Source: Anaerobacterium chartisolvens (lineage in GTDB: Bacteria > Bacillota > Clostridia > Acetivibrionales > DSM-27016). Taken from it: a stretch of 64,000 bases of DNA. The notes below the pieces were generated by a model. It did not search any database and was not told the origin of the DNA. It saw only the letters and a list, made by a program, of their open reading frames with translations. Shown piece after piece: positions 15,970 to 25,040 of this stretch. Each line of letters begins with the position of its first letter. Position 1 is the first letter of the stretch. The DNA is taken from assembly GCF_003337415.1 (NCBI RefSeq), contig NZ_QPJT01000002.1, forward strand, positions 77,974 to 141,973. Reading direction: 5' to 3'. The position numbers were made by a program, and so were the translations under genes.

Positions 15970-17310
15970 TTGAAAAGGAAAATTGGCATTGTTTCATTGG
16001 GCTGCCCCAAAAATCTTGTAGACAGTGAGATAATGCTGGGCTTGCTTAAAAGCTGTGATTACGAGATAACAAATGATGAAGCGGCGGCTGAAATTATTAT
16101 AGTGAATACCTGCGGCTTTATAGAGTCCGCCAAGCAGGAATCCGTTAATGCGATATTAGAAATGGCGGGGCATAAGGCAGGGAAATGTGAGCTGCTTATT
16201 GTTACGGGATGTATGGCCGAAAGATATAAGGGGAAAATTATTGAGGAAATTCCTGAGGTGGATGCGGTAGTAGGAACCGGAAGCTATTCAGATATAGCGC
16301 GTATTATTGAAGAGGTATACGCAGAAGGTAAAAGGGTGGTATGCGGAGGGCTTCATGGAACAGACTATCTCGAAAATTCCAGAGTAGTTTCAACAAATAA
16401 AGGATATGCTTATATAAAAATAGCCGAAGGCTGCGATAATTGCTGTACCTATTGCATAATACCGTCACTTAGGGGCGCGTACAGAAGCAGAAGGCTTGAG
16501 GATATAATAAAAGAAGCGGAAATACTCGCTGCCGGCGGTGTACAAGAGGTTATACTTGTGGCGCAGGATACCACAAGGTATGGGACCGATATTTACGGAA
16601 GGAAAAGACTTTCAGAGCTTATAAGGAGTATAAGCGGAATTGACGGTATAAAATGGATACGCCTCCTTTACTGTTATCCTGAAGAAATTGATGAGCAGCT
16701 TATAGATGAAATAGCTATAAATAAAAAAGTATGCAAATATATGGATATACCCATACAACATGCCTCAGATAAGATATTAAGGCTTATGGGAAGACGGGGA
16801 ACGCGTGAAGAATTAGGGAGGGTTATTTCAGGCATAAGGGAAAGAATTCCCGGAGTGGTTATAAGAACCTCTCTTATTGTGGGATTTCCCGGGGAAACGG
16901 AGGAGGACTTTTCCGAGCTTTTTGAATTTGTAAATGAGTACAGGTTTGACAGATTGGGAGTGTTTACATACTCAAAGGAAGAGGATACTCCTGCGGCAGC
17001 TTTTGAACAGCAGGTGCCCAAAAGGATAAAGCAGAGGCGGCATGACAAGATTATGGAGCTTCAAAAGGGAATTACGCTTACACATAACGCTGCAAGAGTG
17101 GGAAGCGTATGCCATGCTATTGTGGAAGGGGTGGCCGACGATGGTATATTTTACCTTGGAAGAACCTTCGGAGAGGCCCCCGAAATCGACGGAACAGTTT
17201 ATTTTACCAGCCCCGAGCCTTTGGATGCGGGTCAACTTGTAAAAATAAAAATTTTAGATGCAAGCCATTATGATTTGATAGGAGAGGTTGTAAATGAATC
17301 TGCCCAATAA
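15970..17310 (+). CDS. rimO: Ribosomal protein uS12 methylthiotransferase RimO
   Basis: A 446-residue radical SAM methylthiotransferase that adds a methylthio group to an aspartate of ribosomal protein S12. The N-terminal UPF0004 domain holds Cys12, Cys48 and Cys81 for the auxiliary cluster; the radical SAM motif C155-x3-C159-x2-C162 lies in AEGCDNCCTYCIIPS; the C-terminal TRAM domain starts near residue 375. The opening GIVSLGCPKNLVDSE is diagnostic of RimO as opposed to MiaB. TTG 15970 with GGAG upstream is preferred over TTG 15955. The 3' end overlaps pgsA by 17 bp. Confidence 0.95.
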   Translation: MKRKIGIVSLGCPKNLVDSEIMLGLLKSCDYEITNDEAAAEIIIVNTCGFIESAKQESVNAILEMAGHKAGKCELLIVTGCMAERYKGKIIEEIPEVDAVVGTGSYSDIARIIEEVYAEGKRVVCGGLHGTDYLENSRVVSTNKGYAYIKIAEGCDNCCTYCIIPSLRGAYRSRRLEDIIKEAEILAAGGVQEVILVAQDTTRYGTDIYGRKRLSELIRSISGIDGIKWIRLLYCYPEEIDEQLIDEIAINKKVCKYMDIPIQHASDKILRLMGRRGTREELGRVISGIRERIPGVVIRTSLIVGFPGETEEDFSELFEFVNEYRFDRLGVFTYSKEEDTPAAAFEQQVPKRIKQRRHDKIMELQKGITLTHNAARVGSVCHAIVEGVADDGIFYLGRTFGEAPEIDGTVYFTSPEPLDAGQLVKIKILDASHYDLIGEVVNESAQ

Positions 17311-17929
17311 AATAACTTTTTCAAGGATATTAATTGTGCCGGTATTTATGATTTTTGTTATTCCGTTTCCCGATTCGGTTTTGTACAGCGGACTTTTTGA
17401 ATTTATCCGTCCTCAGATGCTGCAGTTTAACCAATTTGTGCTTAACTACGGAAATTATATTGCGGCGGTAATTTTTATTATTGCGTCAAGCACCGACGGA
17501 GTAGACGGCTACATAGCAAGAAAGAGAAAAGAAGTAACAAAGCTGGGGAAATTTCTCGACCCCATTGCGGACAAGCTTCTTGTGACTGCCGCGCTTATAG
17601 CTCTGGTGGAAAGGAATGCAATAACGGGAGGAGGAATTTCGGGATGGGTTGCAATGATTATTATGGCAAGAGAATGGATTGTTACCGGTTTAAGGCTTAT
17701 AGCTGCCGGAGAGGGCATAGTTATTTCGGCAAGCAACTTAGGTAAAATAAAAACCGTTTCTCAAATGATAGCAATTTCACTTACACTGCTGAACAATTTT
17801 CCCTTTTCCCTTATATTCCCTGAGTTCCGTTTTGACAGGTGGACCATGCTGGCTGCTGTTATAATTACCGCATATTCAGGGTATGATTACTTAAGTAAAA
17901 ATATTAAGATTATTAATGTTAAGGAATAG
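17294..17929 (+). CDS. pgsA: CDP-diacylglycerol--glycerol-3-phosphate 3-phosphatidyltransferase
   Basis: A 211-residue CDP-alcohol phosphatidyltransferase that makes phosphatidylglycerol phosphate, the committed step to phosphatidylglycerol. The family motif D-x2-D-G-x2-A-R-x8-G-x3-D-x3-D is complete (TDGVDGYIARKRKEVTKLG followed by KFLDPIADK). The sequence is slightly longer than usual because of an insert after helix 1 (SGLFEFIRPQML). Several membrane helices are evident. Overlap with rimO indicates one operon. Confidence 0.95.
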   Translation: MNLPNKITFSRILIVPVFMIFVIPFPDSVLYSGLFEFIRPQMLQFNQFVLNYGNYIAAVIFIIASSTDGVDGYIARKRKEVTKLGKFLDPIADKLLVTAALIALVERNAITGGGISGWVAMIIMAREWIVTGLRLIAAGEGIVISASNLGKIKTVSQMIAISLTLLNNFPFSLIFPEFRFDRWTMLAAVIITAYSGYDYLSKNIKIINVKE

Positions 17930-17974
17930 AGATGCGGCAGCAATAAAAATAAATAAAAAATTTACCGGAAATTA

Positions 17975-18003
17975 TTGCATAAACATTAAATGTATTATAT
18001 ACT
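17975..18003 (+). promoter_or_regulatory. Promoter of the fapR-plsX-fab operon
   Basis: TTGCAT (17975-17980), 17 nt, TATACT (17998-18003). Predicted transcription start near 18010, next to the palindrome at 18016. Confidence 0.6.
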
Positions 18004-18015
18004 CATAGTATCAGC

Positions 18016-18036
18016 AATTATTATCAGGTAATAATT
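18016..18036 (+). promoter_or_regulatory. Candidate FapR operator
   Basis: AATTATTA, 5 nt (TCAGG), TAATAATT: a perfect 8-bp inverted repeat. Its inner 17 bp agree with the Bacillus FapR site (TTAGTACCTGATACTAA, recalled) at 12 of 17 positions including the centre. It lies just after the predicted transcription start and 54 bp before fapR, which fits repression relieved by malonyl-CoA. Confidence 0.6.
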
Positions 18037-18089
18037 ATTTTGAGGCTGAGCTGATAACTACATATAGCTAGGCTTGAGAGGTGTAATAA

Positions 18090-18650
18090 ATGAGCAGGTC
18101 TTCCTCTATGAAAAAGGAAAGACAAAGTATGCTTACGCAAAGGGTTCAAGATAATCCTTTTTTAACTGACGAAGAGCTTTCTGAAATATTTTCGGTTAGT
18201 ATTCCTACTATAAGGCTTGACAGGCTTGAGCTTGGAATACCCGAGCTGAGGGAAAGGATAAAGAATGTTGCCGCTGAAAACCATAGCAAGGTAAAGTCGC
18301 TGCACAGCAGGGAAATAATAGGCGAGCTGCTGGATATATCTTTAAATAAAAAAGCCATTTCCATGCTGGAAACAGATAACTCAATGGTTTTTGAAAAAAC
18401 AAAAATAGTCAGAGGCAATTTCATATACTCTCTTGCCGAATCCATCGCAATAGCGGTTATTGACGCGCAGGTGGCACTTGTGGGCGTTGCCAACATCAAG
18501 TATAAAATCCCCGTCTATGCCGGAAGCAAGCTGATTGCCAGAGCGGAGGTAAGGAGAATTAAAGAAAATAATTTTATGGTATGGGTGAAAATAACAGAGA
18601 AGCAGATGGAAGTTTTCAGAGGCAAATTTATTCTGGTAGCTATTAAATAG
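18090..18650 (+). CDS. fapR: Fatty acid and phospholipid regulator FapR
   Basis: A 186-residue repressor with an N-terminal helix-turn-helix (about residues 25-45, TDEELSEIFSVSIPTIRLDR) and a C-terminal hot-dog effector domain that binds malonyl-CoA (from about residue 80). The segment LAESIAIAVIDAQVALVGVA and the ending RGKFILVAI are typical. FapR represses fatty acid and phospholipid genes until malonyl-CoA accumulates. It heads the operon with plsX and fab genes, as in Bacillus, and likely represses itself through the site at 18016-18036. Confidence 0.93.
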   Translation: MSRSSSMKKERQSMLTQRVQDNPFLTDEELSEIFSVSIPTIRLDRLELGIPELRERIKNVAAENHSKVKSLHSREIIGELLDISLNKKAISMLETDNSMVFEKTKIVRGNFIYSLAESIAIAVIDAQVALVGVANIKYKIPVYAGSKLIARAEVRRIKENNFMVWVKITEKQMEVFRGKFILVAIK

Positions 18651-18715
18651 CTTTAGCATAGCAAGCAATAGTTCGGCGGGCTTTTTATTTAAAATAAAAT
18701 CCGGGAGTGAAAGAA

Positions 18716-19732
18716 TTGATTATATTAGTAGACGCAATGGGAGGAGACAATGCTCCGGAAGACATAGTAAACGGAAGTATGGATGCTATTAACGAGGCTG
18801 AAGGGTTTGATATAGTACTGGTTGGAGACAGCCAGAAAGTCAGCCGTATAATCAATGAAAGGAAGTTTGACAGTCCCAGATTAACAGTGCATCACGCAGG
18901 GGACGTAGTTACAAATGAAGATAAGCCTACTAAAGCCATCCGCGGTAAAAGGGATTCCTCAATGGTAGTGGCCTTCAGGCTTTTGAAGGAAAATAAAGGG
19001 GATGTTCTGTTGTCGGCAGGCAACAGCGGGGCATTGATGGCGGGGGCTTTGTTCATTGTGGGAAGGATGAAGGGCGTCGACAGGCCGTCACTTCCTGCGA
19101 TAGTGCCTACCAAGACAGGAAGCGCTCTTATAATAGATTCGGGTCTCAACACCGTATGCAAGCCTGTAAATTTCCTTCAGTTCGGTATAATGGGATCTGT
19201 TTACATGAAAGAAATTTTTAATGTGGATAATCCCAAGGTTGGACTGATAAATGTGGGAGCCGAGCAGTCTAAGGGCAATGATCTTATAAAGCAGGCTCAT
19301 TCGCTGCTTACCAAGTCGTCCTTAAACTTTATGGGAAATATCGAGGGGAAGGATATAATGCTGGGAGGAGTGCATGTTGCCGTATGCGACGGGTTTGTGG
19401 GCAATGTGGCATTAAAGCTTTTAGAGGGTACGGCAATATATTTTTTCAGTAATATAAAAAGGATTTTGTCTAAGAATTTCTTAAATAAAATAGCGGCGGC
19501 AATAATTGTCAAGGATATTAAAAAGTTCTCGCACAGGCTTGACGCCGATGAGGTTGGGGGAGCGCCGATCCTTGGAGTTAAAGGTCTGGTAATTAAAAGT
19601 CACGGCTCTTCAAATGCCAAAACCATAAAAAATGTAATAATAAACAGGGCGTATGCTCTTGGAAAAACTGCTATATTGAAAAAGCTGAATGATCAATTTA
19701 AGGATTGGGAGGTAGAGGATATTGAACCATGA
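18716..19732 (+). CDS. plsX: Phosphate acyltransferase PlsX
   Basis: A 338-residue enzyme that converts acyl-ACP to acyl-phosphate for phosphatidic acid synthesis. The N-terminus IILVDAMGGDNAPEDIV, the central GNSGALMAGAL and the end HGSSNAKTIKNVI are family signatures. TTG 18716 is preferred over GTG 18707: GGGAG then lies 8 nt upstream and the protein begins as usual right before the DAMGGD motif. The 3' end overlaps fabH by 11 bp. Confidence 0.95.
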   Translation: MIILVDAMGGDNAPEDIVNGSMDAINEAEGFDIVLVGDSQKVSRIINERKFDSPRLTVHHAGDVVTNEDKPTKAIRGKRDSSMVVAFRLLKENKGDVLLSAGNSGALMAGALFIVGRMKGVDRPSLPAIVPTKTGSALIIDSGLNTVCKPVNFLQFGIMGSVYMKEIFNVDNPKVGLINVGAEQSKGNDLIKQAHSLLTKSSLNFMGNIEGKDIMLGGVHVAVCDGFVGNVALKLLEGTAIYFFSNIKRILSKNFLNKIAAAIIVKDIKKFSHRLDADEVGGAPILGVKGLVIKSHGSSNAKTIKNVIINRAYALGKTAILKKLNDQFKDWEVEDIEP

Positions 19733-20717
19733 AGTTATACAAGCCGGAATACTTGGAATAGGCAGCAGCCTGCCTGAAAAAATATTGACAAATTCTGACC
19801 TTGAAAAAATGGTGGACACTTCTGACGAATGGATTACAAAGAGAACAGGAATTTCTGAAAGAAGGATTTTGGATAAAGGCACTCCCGCGTATGAAATGGG
19901 TGCTGAGGCTGCCATGAGGGCAATAGAGGATGCCGGAATCAGTGCGGAGGACATCGGGCTTATAATAGCCGCAACCATTTCTCCCGACTACATGTTTCCT
20001 CAGACGGCGTGCCTGATACAGGGCAAAATAGGAGCCGAAAAGGCTGCGGCATTTGATTTGAATGCTGCGTGCTCTGGGTTTGTGTATGCCATGACGGTGG
20101 CACAGCAATTTGTTTCCACCGGCTATTGCAGGTATGTGCTGATTGTAGGCTGTGAGGCATTGTCAAGAACCCTTGACTGGGAAGACAGAAACACCTGTGT
20201 TCTCTTTGGGGATGCTGCCGGAGCTGCTGTTGTCGGCCCCGTTGAAGCGGGCTACGGCATACTTTCGTCTAAAATTGCTGCAGACGGTAAATCAGGAAGG
20301 GTTGTGACACTTCCGTGCTTTTACAGCAACGAGGAGGATGACTCCTTAAGGCTGCATGAAAATAAGCGTGTGATGTGGATGGACGGGGGAGAGGTGTTTA
20401 AATTTGCGGTAAAGGCTATGGCGCAGGCGACAGCGGATGTTGTTGACTCGGCAGGGCTTACTATGGATCAAATAAAGCTTATATTCCCTCATCAGGCTAA
20501 TACCAGAATAATTGAAGGAGCTATGAAGAGACTGGGTGCCAGCACCGACAAGGTTCATCCCATTATACAGAAGTATGGCAATATTTCGTCGGCCTCAATT
20601 CCTGTTGCTATTGACGAGGCAGTAAAGCAGGGAAAGGTGCAAAAGGGCGATAATTTGGCTCTTGTGGGCTTTGGAGGGGGCTTGACCTGGGCTTCGGCTG
20701 TTGTAAGGTGGTTTTAA
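19722..20717 (+). CDS. fabH: Beta-ketoacyl-ACP synthase III
   Basis: A 331-residue condensing enzyme that starts fatty acid synthesis by joining acetyl-CoA (or a branched primer) to malonyl-ACP. The catalytic triad is Cys117 (DLNAACSGF), His257 (FPHQANTRI) and Asn287 (YGNISSAS). The C-terminus GFGGGLTWASAVVRW is standard. TTG 19722 overlaps plsX and follows GGGAGG. Translation is probably coupled to plsX. Confidence 0.96.
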   Translation: MNHEVIQAGILGIGSSLPEKILTNSDLEKMVDTSDEWITKRTGISERRILDKGTPAYEMGAEAAMRAIEDAGISAEDIGLIIAATISPDYMFPQTACLIQGKIGAEKAAAFDLNAACSGFVYAMTVAQQFVSTGYCRYVLIVGCEALSRTLDWEDRNTCVLFGDAAGAAVVGPVEAGYGILSSKIAADGKSGRVVTLPCFYSNEEDDSLRLHENKRVMWMDGGEVFKFAVKAMAQATADVVDSAGLTMDQIKLIFPHQANTRIIEGAMKRLGASTDKVHPIIQKYGNISSASIPVAIDEAVKQGKVQKGDNLALVGFGGGLTWASAVVRWF

Positions 20718-20743
20718 GCTAAGAAATTATGGAGGTTTAATAT

Positions 20744-21679
20744 ATGGCAAAGACAGCATTTATATTTCCGGGACAGGGAGCGCAGTATGTTGGTATGGGC
20801 AAGCAAATTGCACAGGAATATGCGTGTGCGGATGACATTTTTGATCAGGCCTCGGAGGCATTGGGCTTTGATGTCCGGAAAATGATTTTCGACAGTGATG
20901 ACGAAACATTAAAAATAACAGAGAATACGCAGCCTGCCATATTGACGGTGAGCATTGCTTGTATGCAGCCGTTGCTTGAAAAAGGGATAAAGCCGGATGT
21001 CGTGGCGGGCTTAAGCCTTGGAGAGTATTCTGCCCATGTTGCGGCAGGCACCATGGATTTTAAAACGGCGGTATCTCTGGTTAAAAAGAGAGGAAAGTAC
21101 ATGCAGGAGGCAGTTCCGGCGGGTGTTGGAGCAATGGCCGCAGTTTTGGGCTTAGACAGCGAGACCGTGAAGGAGTGCTGCAAAATGGCTTCGTCTGCCG
21201 GTGTGGCGGAGCCCGCGAATTTCAATTGCCCCGGCCAGGTGGTGGTAGCCGGAGAGGTAAAGGCTATAGAGAAGGTTGTCGAGCTGTGTAAGGAAAAAGG
21301 AGCAAAAAGATCCATGCTGCTTCCCGTAAGCGCGCCGTTCCATTGCAGCCTGCTTAAGCCCGCGGGAGAAAAGCTTTCGGCGGAGCTGGACGGCATTCAG
21401 CTTGCACCCATGAAGCTGCCGGTGGTTACAAATGTTACGGCAGAGTACATAACCGATTACGCGCAGGTAAAAGAGCTGCTCATAAAGCAGGTCAGCACTT
21501 CGGTGCTGTGGGAGGAATGTGTGAGGACAATGCTTGCAGACGGGGTGGACACCTTTGTTGAAATAGGACCCGGAAAGGTATTGAGCGGTTTTATAAAGAA
21601 AATCAGCAAGGATGTAAGGGTATTGAATGTTGAAGATATTGAGTCCTTGGAAAAAGCACTTAGTGAACTCGTCTCGTAG
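20744..21679 (+). CDS. fabD: Malonyl-CoA:ACP transacylase
   Basis: A 311-residue acyltransferase that loads malonyl onto ACP. It shows IFPGQGAQYVGMG at the N-terminus, the nucleophile Ser91 in GLSLGEYSA and catalytic His200 in SAPFHCSLL. The stop codon TAG (21677-21679) lies in the loop of a perfect 7-bp hairpin. GGAGG precedes ATG 20744. Confidence 0.95.
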   Translation: MAKTAFIFPGQGAQYVGMGKQIAQEYACADDIFDQASEALGFDVRKMIFDSDDETLKITENTQPAILTVSIACMQPLLEKGIKPDVVAGLSLGEYSAHVAAGTMDFKTAVSLVKKRGKYMQEAVPAGVGAMAAVLGLDSETVKECCKMASSAGVAEPANFNCPGQVVVAGEVKAIEKVVELCKEKGAKRSMLLPVSAPFHCSLLKPAGEKLSAELDGIQLAPMKLPVVTNVTAEYITDYAQVKELLIKQVSTSVLWEECVRTMLADGVDTFVEIGPGKVLSGFIKKISKDVRVLNVEDIESLEKALSELVS

Positions 21680-21703
21680 CCGAGACGGTCTCGTAAACGA
21701 GAC
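21670..21703. repeat. Twin hairpins across the fabD stop codon
   Basis: CGTCTCG (21670-21676), loop TAGC, CGAGACG (21681-21687), directly followed by GTCTCGT (21688-21694), loop AA, ACGAGAC (21697-21703). The first loop carries the fabD stop codon. The two hairpins share the GTCTCG/CGAGAC arms, so one looks like a duplicate of the other. No U-tract follows. Confidence 0.75.
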
Positions 21704-21726
21704 GCTCTCATAAATAAGGAAGGGGT

Positions 21727-22479
21727 ATGAATAACATGCAATTAACGGGGAAAACTGCTGTTATAACAGGCTCTGGAAGGGGCTTGGGAAAAGCAATAGC
21801 CTTAAGGCTTGCCCAAATGGGCGCAAATATCGTTTTGAACGATATTGAGGCTTCCGACAGCATAGACGCTACCGCTGATGAATTTAGGTCTGCGGGGTAC
21901 AATGTGGCGGTTACCAAGGGCGACGTAAGGAGCTTCGATGATGCTAAAAGCATGGTAAAGGTTGCGGTTGATACCTTTGGCAGCGTGGATATTCTGGTGA
22001 ATAACGCCGGAATAACCAAGGATAAGCCTATGCTTATGATGTCGGAGGAGGAGTGGGATCTCGTCCTTGACATAAATCTTAAAGGGGCTTTTATATGCAC
22101 AAAGGCTGCGGGTAAGCAGATGATTAAGCAGAAAAAGGGAAAAATAGTTAATATAGCATCGGTGGCAGGGCAGTATGGAAATTCCGGGCAGGCAAATTAT
22201 TCTGCTTCAAAAGCGGGCTTAATAGGGCTTACAAAAACAACCGCAAAGGAGCTTGCCTCGAGAGGGATTACCTGCAATGCCGTAGCACCGGGGTTAATTC
22301 AAAGCAAAATGACTGAGGTATTGCCTGAGGATGTAAAGCAAAATTATTTAAAGAATATAGCCCTCGGAAGGTTTGGGACACCTGAAGACGTGGCAAATGT
22401 AGTAGCTTTTCTTGCTTCATCGGACTCGGATTATGTGACTGGCCAAGTAATTGATATTGACGGCGGCTTGGTTATGTAA
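21727..22479 (+). CDS. fabG: 3-oxoacyl-ACP reductase
   Basis: A 250-residue short-chain dehydrogenase that reduces 3-oxoacyl-ACP with NADPH. It has the cofactor loop GSGRGLGKA (15-23), NNAG (92-95) and the catalytic Asn118, Ser145, Tyr158 and Lys162 (SVAGQYGNSGQANYSASKAG). The C-terminal DSDYVTGQVIDIDGGLVM is typical of FabG. AAGGAAGGGG lies before ATG 21727. It sits in the standard fabD-fabG-acpP order. Confidence 0.95.
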   Translation: MNNMQLTGKTAVITGSGRGLGKAIALRLAQMGANIVLNDIEASDSIDATADEFRSAGYNVAVTKGDVRSFDDAKSMVKVAVDTFGSVDILVNNAGITKDKPMLMMSEEEWDLVLDINLKGAFICTKAAGKQMIKQKKGKIVNIASVAGQYGNSGQANYSASKAGLIGLTKTTAKELASRGITCNAVAPGLIQSKMTEVLPEDVKQNYLKNIALGRFGTPEDVANVVAFLASSDSDYVTGQVIDIDGGLVM

Positions 22480-22489
22480 TAATATCTTA

Positions 22490-22517
22490 ATGTAAAAGCT
22501 TAGATTGTCTTTTACAT
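22490..22517 (+). other. Hairpin between fabG and acpP
   Basis: ATGTAAAAG (22490-22498) pairs with CTTTTACAT (22509-22517) around a 10-nt loop, without a U-tract. It could be a processing or stability element that raises acpP mRNA over the upstream genes (inference). Confidence 0.5.
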
Positions 22518-22568
22518 ATTTGGCCATTTGGATTTTGTAATTACCCCCTTATGGAAGGAGGTGAATGT

Positions 22569-22796
22569 ATGGTTTTAGAAAAAGTAAAAAAAATTATCGC
22601 TGAGCAGCTAGGGGTTGAAGAAGAGGAAGTAGCGATGGAATCTTCTTTCATAGACGACTTAGGGGCAGATTCACTTGACTTGGTTGAGTTAATCATGGCT
22701 CTCGAAGAGGAATTTGATATTGAAATTCCCGATAGCGAGGCTGAGAAAATCACAACAGTAGGTGATGCTGTAGATTACATTAAAAATAACACATAA
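22569..22796 (+). CDS. acpP: Acyl carrier protein
   Basis: A 75-residue acidic carrier protein. Ser35 in [13 protein letters not shown] is the 4'-phosphopantetheine attachment site. It carries all intermediates of fatty acid synthesis. ATG 22569 follows a strong AAGGAGGTG at 5 nt; the ATG at 22551 precedes that site and is not used. A terminator follows at once, so acpP ends this transcription unit. Confidence 0.97.
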   Translation: MVLEKVKKIIAEQLGVEEEEVAMESSFIDDLGADSLDLVELIMALEEEFDIEIPDSEAEKITTVGDAVDYIKNNT

Positions 22797-22825
22797 AAAA
22801 AGTCCCGTGAGTGGGACTTTTTTTA
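22794..22825 (+). terminator. Rho-independent terminator after acpP
   Basis: AAAAAAAGTCCC and GGGACTTTTTTT form a long stem around GTGAGT, ending in a T-run. Confidence 0.93.
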
Positions 22826-22964
22826 TAAAATTGATATCAAGATATAATTTCTCACATTGCTTCATGGTATAATTGTTCTTCAAATGAGGCTTGAGTTTAT
22901 ATACATCCTGTTAAAGCAATTTAAAATTTAATTATCGAACAATTTCCAACGGGGAGGTTAAAGA

Positions 22965-24200
22965 ATGAAAAAGCGTGTTGTAATCACAGGAATGGGTGTA
23001 GTATCGTCCTTAGGGACAGGTGCGGAGGAATTCTGGGAAGCTATAAAATCAGGCAAATGTGGAATAAGCAGGGTTACAAAATTTGATATTTCCGATTACC
23101 CCACAAAGGTGGCGGCTGAGATAAAGGATTTTGACTATTCAAAATATATTGACAAAAAAGAAGCAAAAAGAATGGACAGATTTACGCATTTTGCGCTTAT
23201 TGCCGCAAAGCTGGCTGTGGAGAACTCTGGAGTTGATTTTGAAAAGGAGGACAGCTTCAGGTGCGGAGTTATTTTCGGCTCTGGAATAGGAGGCATAGAA
23301 ACACTTGGAGATCAGCACAGCGTGCTTGTTGAGAAGGGCCCGGGAAGGGTCAGCCCTTTTTTTATTCCTATGATGATACCAAACATGGCTGCGGGAAGGA
23401 TAGCAATGGAGTATAAAATAAACGGCTTTACCGAGTGTGTAGTTACGGCATGTGCAAGCTCAAACAATGCAATCGGAGACGCTTTTAAGGTTATACAGAG
23501 AGGCGACGCCGATATTATCGTGTCGGGGGGAGCCGAGGCTTCACTCACTCCCGTAGCATTTGCGGGCTTTTGCTCTGCAAAGGCAATGAGCACCGTAGAG
23601 GACCCGGACAATGCGTGCAAGCCCTTTGATGCCGATGCAAGCGGCTTTGTTATGGGTGAGGGCGCCGGAGCAATAATTGTTGAGGAGCTCGAACATGCGT
23701 TGAAAAGGGGAGCAAAAATATTTGCTGAGATAGTGGGATACGGATGCACCTGCGATGCTTACCATATTACAGCTCCACACCCTGAAGGCCTGGGGGGAAT
23801 AAAATGTATGCAAGCAGCCATAGCAGATGCGGGAATAGCTCCCGAGGACATAGGATATATAAACGCACACGGGACGGCAACTCCTGTGGGAGATCCTATA
23901 GAGGTTCAGGTTATAAAGAATGTATTTGGAGAACATGCAAAAAAGCTGTCGGTAAGCTCTACAAAGTCGATGACAGGACACCTTCTGGGAGCAGCGGGAG
24001 CTGTTGAGGCAATTATTACTTCCCTTGCGCTTAAGGAGGGCTTTCTTCCTCCTACAATAAGCCATCATTCCGATGTTCCCGAATATGAGCTTGATTTTGT
24101 TCCTAACAAGGGCAGAAATGCCGATATAAAATACGCTATCTCAAACGCTCTGGGGTTTGGCGGGCACAATGCTGCAATTGTTCTTAAAAAATACGAATGA
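22965..24200 (+). CDS. fabF: Beta-ketoacyl-ACP synthase II
   Basis: A 411-residue elongating condensing enzyme. The active-site Cys163 is in VVTACASSNNAIG, and the two histidines are in NAHGTATPVGD and SMTGHLLGAAGAVE. It extends acyl-ACP chains using malonyl-ACP. GGGGAGG lies upstream of ATG 22965. It has its own leader after the acpP terminator; the leader includes the palindrome TTGATATCAA near 22832 and a TATAAT, but no convincing -35 box. Confidence 0.96.
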   Translation: MKKRVVITGMGVVSSLGTGAEEFWEAIKSGKCGISRVTKFDISDYPTKVAAEIKDFDYSKYIDKKEAKRMDRFTHFALIAAKLAVENSGVDFEKEDSFRCGVIFGSGIGGIETLGDQHSVLVEKGPGRVSPFFIPMMIPNMAAGRIAMEYKINGFTECVVTACASSNNAIGDAFKVIQRGDADIIVSGGAEASLTPVAFAGFCSAKAMSTVEDPDNACKPFDADASGFVMGEGAGAIIVEELEHALKRGAKIFAEIVGYGCTCDAYHITAPHPEGLGGIKCMQAAIADAGIAPEDIGYINAHGTATPVGDPIEVQVIKNVFGEHAKKLSVSSTKSMTGHLLGAAGAVEAIITSLALKEGFLPPTISHHSDVPEYELDFVPNKGRNADIKYAISNALGFGGHNAAIVLKKYE

Positions 24201-24210
24201 TTTATACATA

Positions 24211-24251
24211 ACCCTCCCATGCTTCTTAAACTGCGGATGGCATGGGAGGGA
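24211..24251 (+). other. Hairpin between fabF and rnc
   Basis: CCCTCCCATGC (24212-24222) pairs with GCATGGGAGGG (24240-24250). The stem is a perfect 11 bp, but only AAAAGC follows, so it is a weak terminator at best on the + strand; it could be a processing site. Confidence 0.6.
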
Positions 24252-24310
24252 AAAGCATAATGTAATAAAGAGGCGGGAGATCAGAAAAGAGAAAAGGTAC
24301 GGAGGCTGAT

Positions 24311-25018
24311 ATGAAGAACGTACATGAGTTACTTGAAAATCTGGGTAAATTTGAGAAGGCTATAGGATACTCCTTCAGCGACCCCGATAAAGCCGTGCTG
24401 GCTCTCACCCATAGCTCCTATGCAAACGAGATTAAGAATAAAAGGCTTGAGAGCAATGAGAGGCTTGAGTTCCTTGGGGATGCGGTTTTAAACATATCAA
24501 TAAGCGAAAAAATCTACTTAAGCCAGAGCAGGCTTCCCGAGGGAGAAATGACCAGAATAAGGGCGGGAATTGTATGTGAGTCCTCTCTTATTGTATGCTC
24601 AAATAACATTAACCTTGGAGATTATATCCTGCTTGGCAAGGGTGAGCAATTAACGGGAGGCAGAACAAGGACGTCAATTCTTTCGGATGCTTTTGAGGCG
24701 GTTATAGGCGCTATTTATCTTGACGGAGGCTTAGCTGCTGCTAAAGAATTTATTTATGTCCATATGAACGGAATAATCGAAAATTCAATCAGCGGCACTA
24801 TATTTCAGGATTACAAAACCCAGCTTCAGGAGATAGTACAAAAAAAGCATGAATGCGGGATTGTTTATGAAATTATAGATGAAAACGGACCTGACCATAA
24901 TAAGATGTTTGTATCACGGGTTAGCGTCAATGAAAAGCACATGGGCACAGGCAAGGGCAGAAGTAAAAAGGAAGCTGAGCAGAATGCGGCAAAGACAGCT
25001 CTTGATAAGCTGACTTAA
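24311..25018 (+). CDS. rnc: Ribonuclease III
   Basis: A 235-residue double-strand-specific endoribonuclease for rRNA and mRNA processing. The catalytic signature NERLEFLGDAVLN and the second acidic motif SDAFEAVIGAIYLDGG are intact; a double-stranded RNA-binding domain occupies the C-terminal 70 residues (DYKTQLQEIVQKK, GKGRSKKEAEQNAAKTAL). GGAGG lies before ATG 24311. It is upstream of smc and ftsY, as in many Firmicutes. Confidence 0.96.
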   Translation: MKNVHELLENLGKFEKAIGYSFSDPDKAVLALTHSSYANEIKNKRLESNERLEFLGDAVLNISISEKIYLSQSRLPEGEMTRIRAGIVCESSLIVCSNNINLGDYILLGKGEQLTGGRTRTSILSDAFEAVIGAIYLDGGLAAAKEFIYVHMNGIIENSISGTIFQDYKTQLQEIVQKKHECGIVYEIIDENGPDHNKMFVSRVSVNEKHMGTGKGRSKKEAEQNAAKTALDKLT

Positions 25019-25040
25019 GACGGTTTGAGGTGACTTTAGA

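Noticed and set aside
24211-24251. Full terminator after fabF
   Set aside because: The stem is strong, but the following sequence AAAAGC has no U-run on the + strand; listed as a hairpin only.
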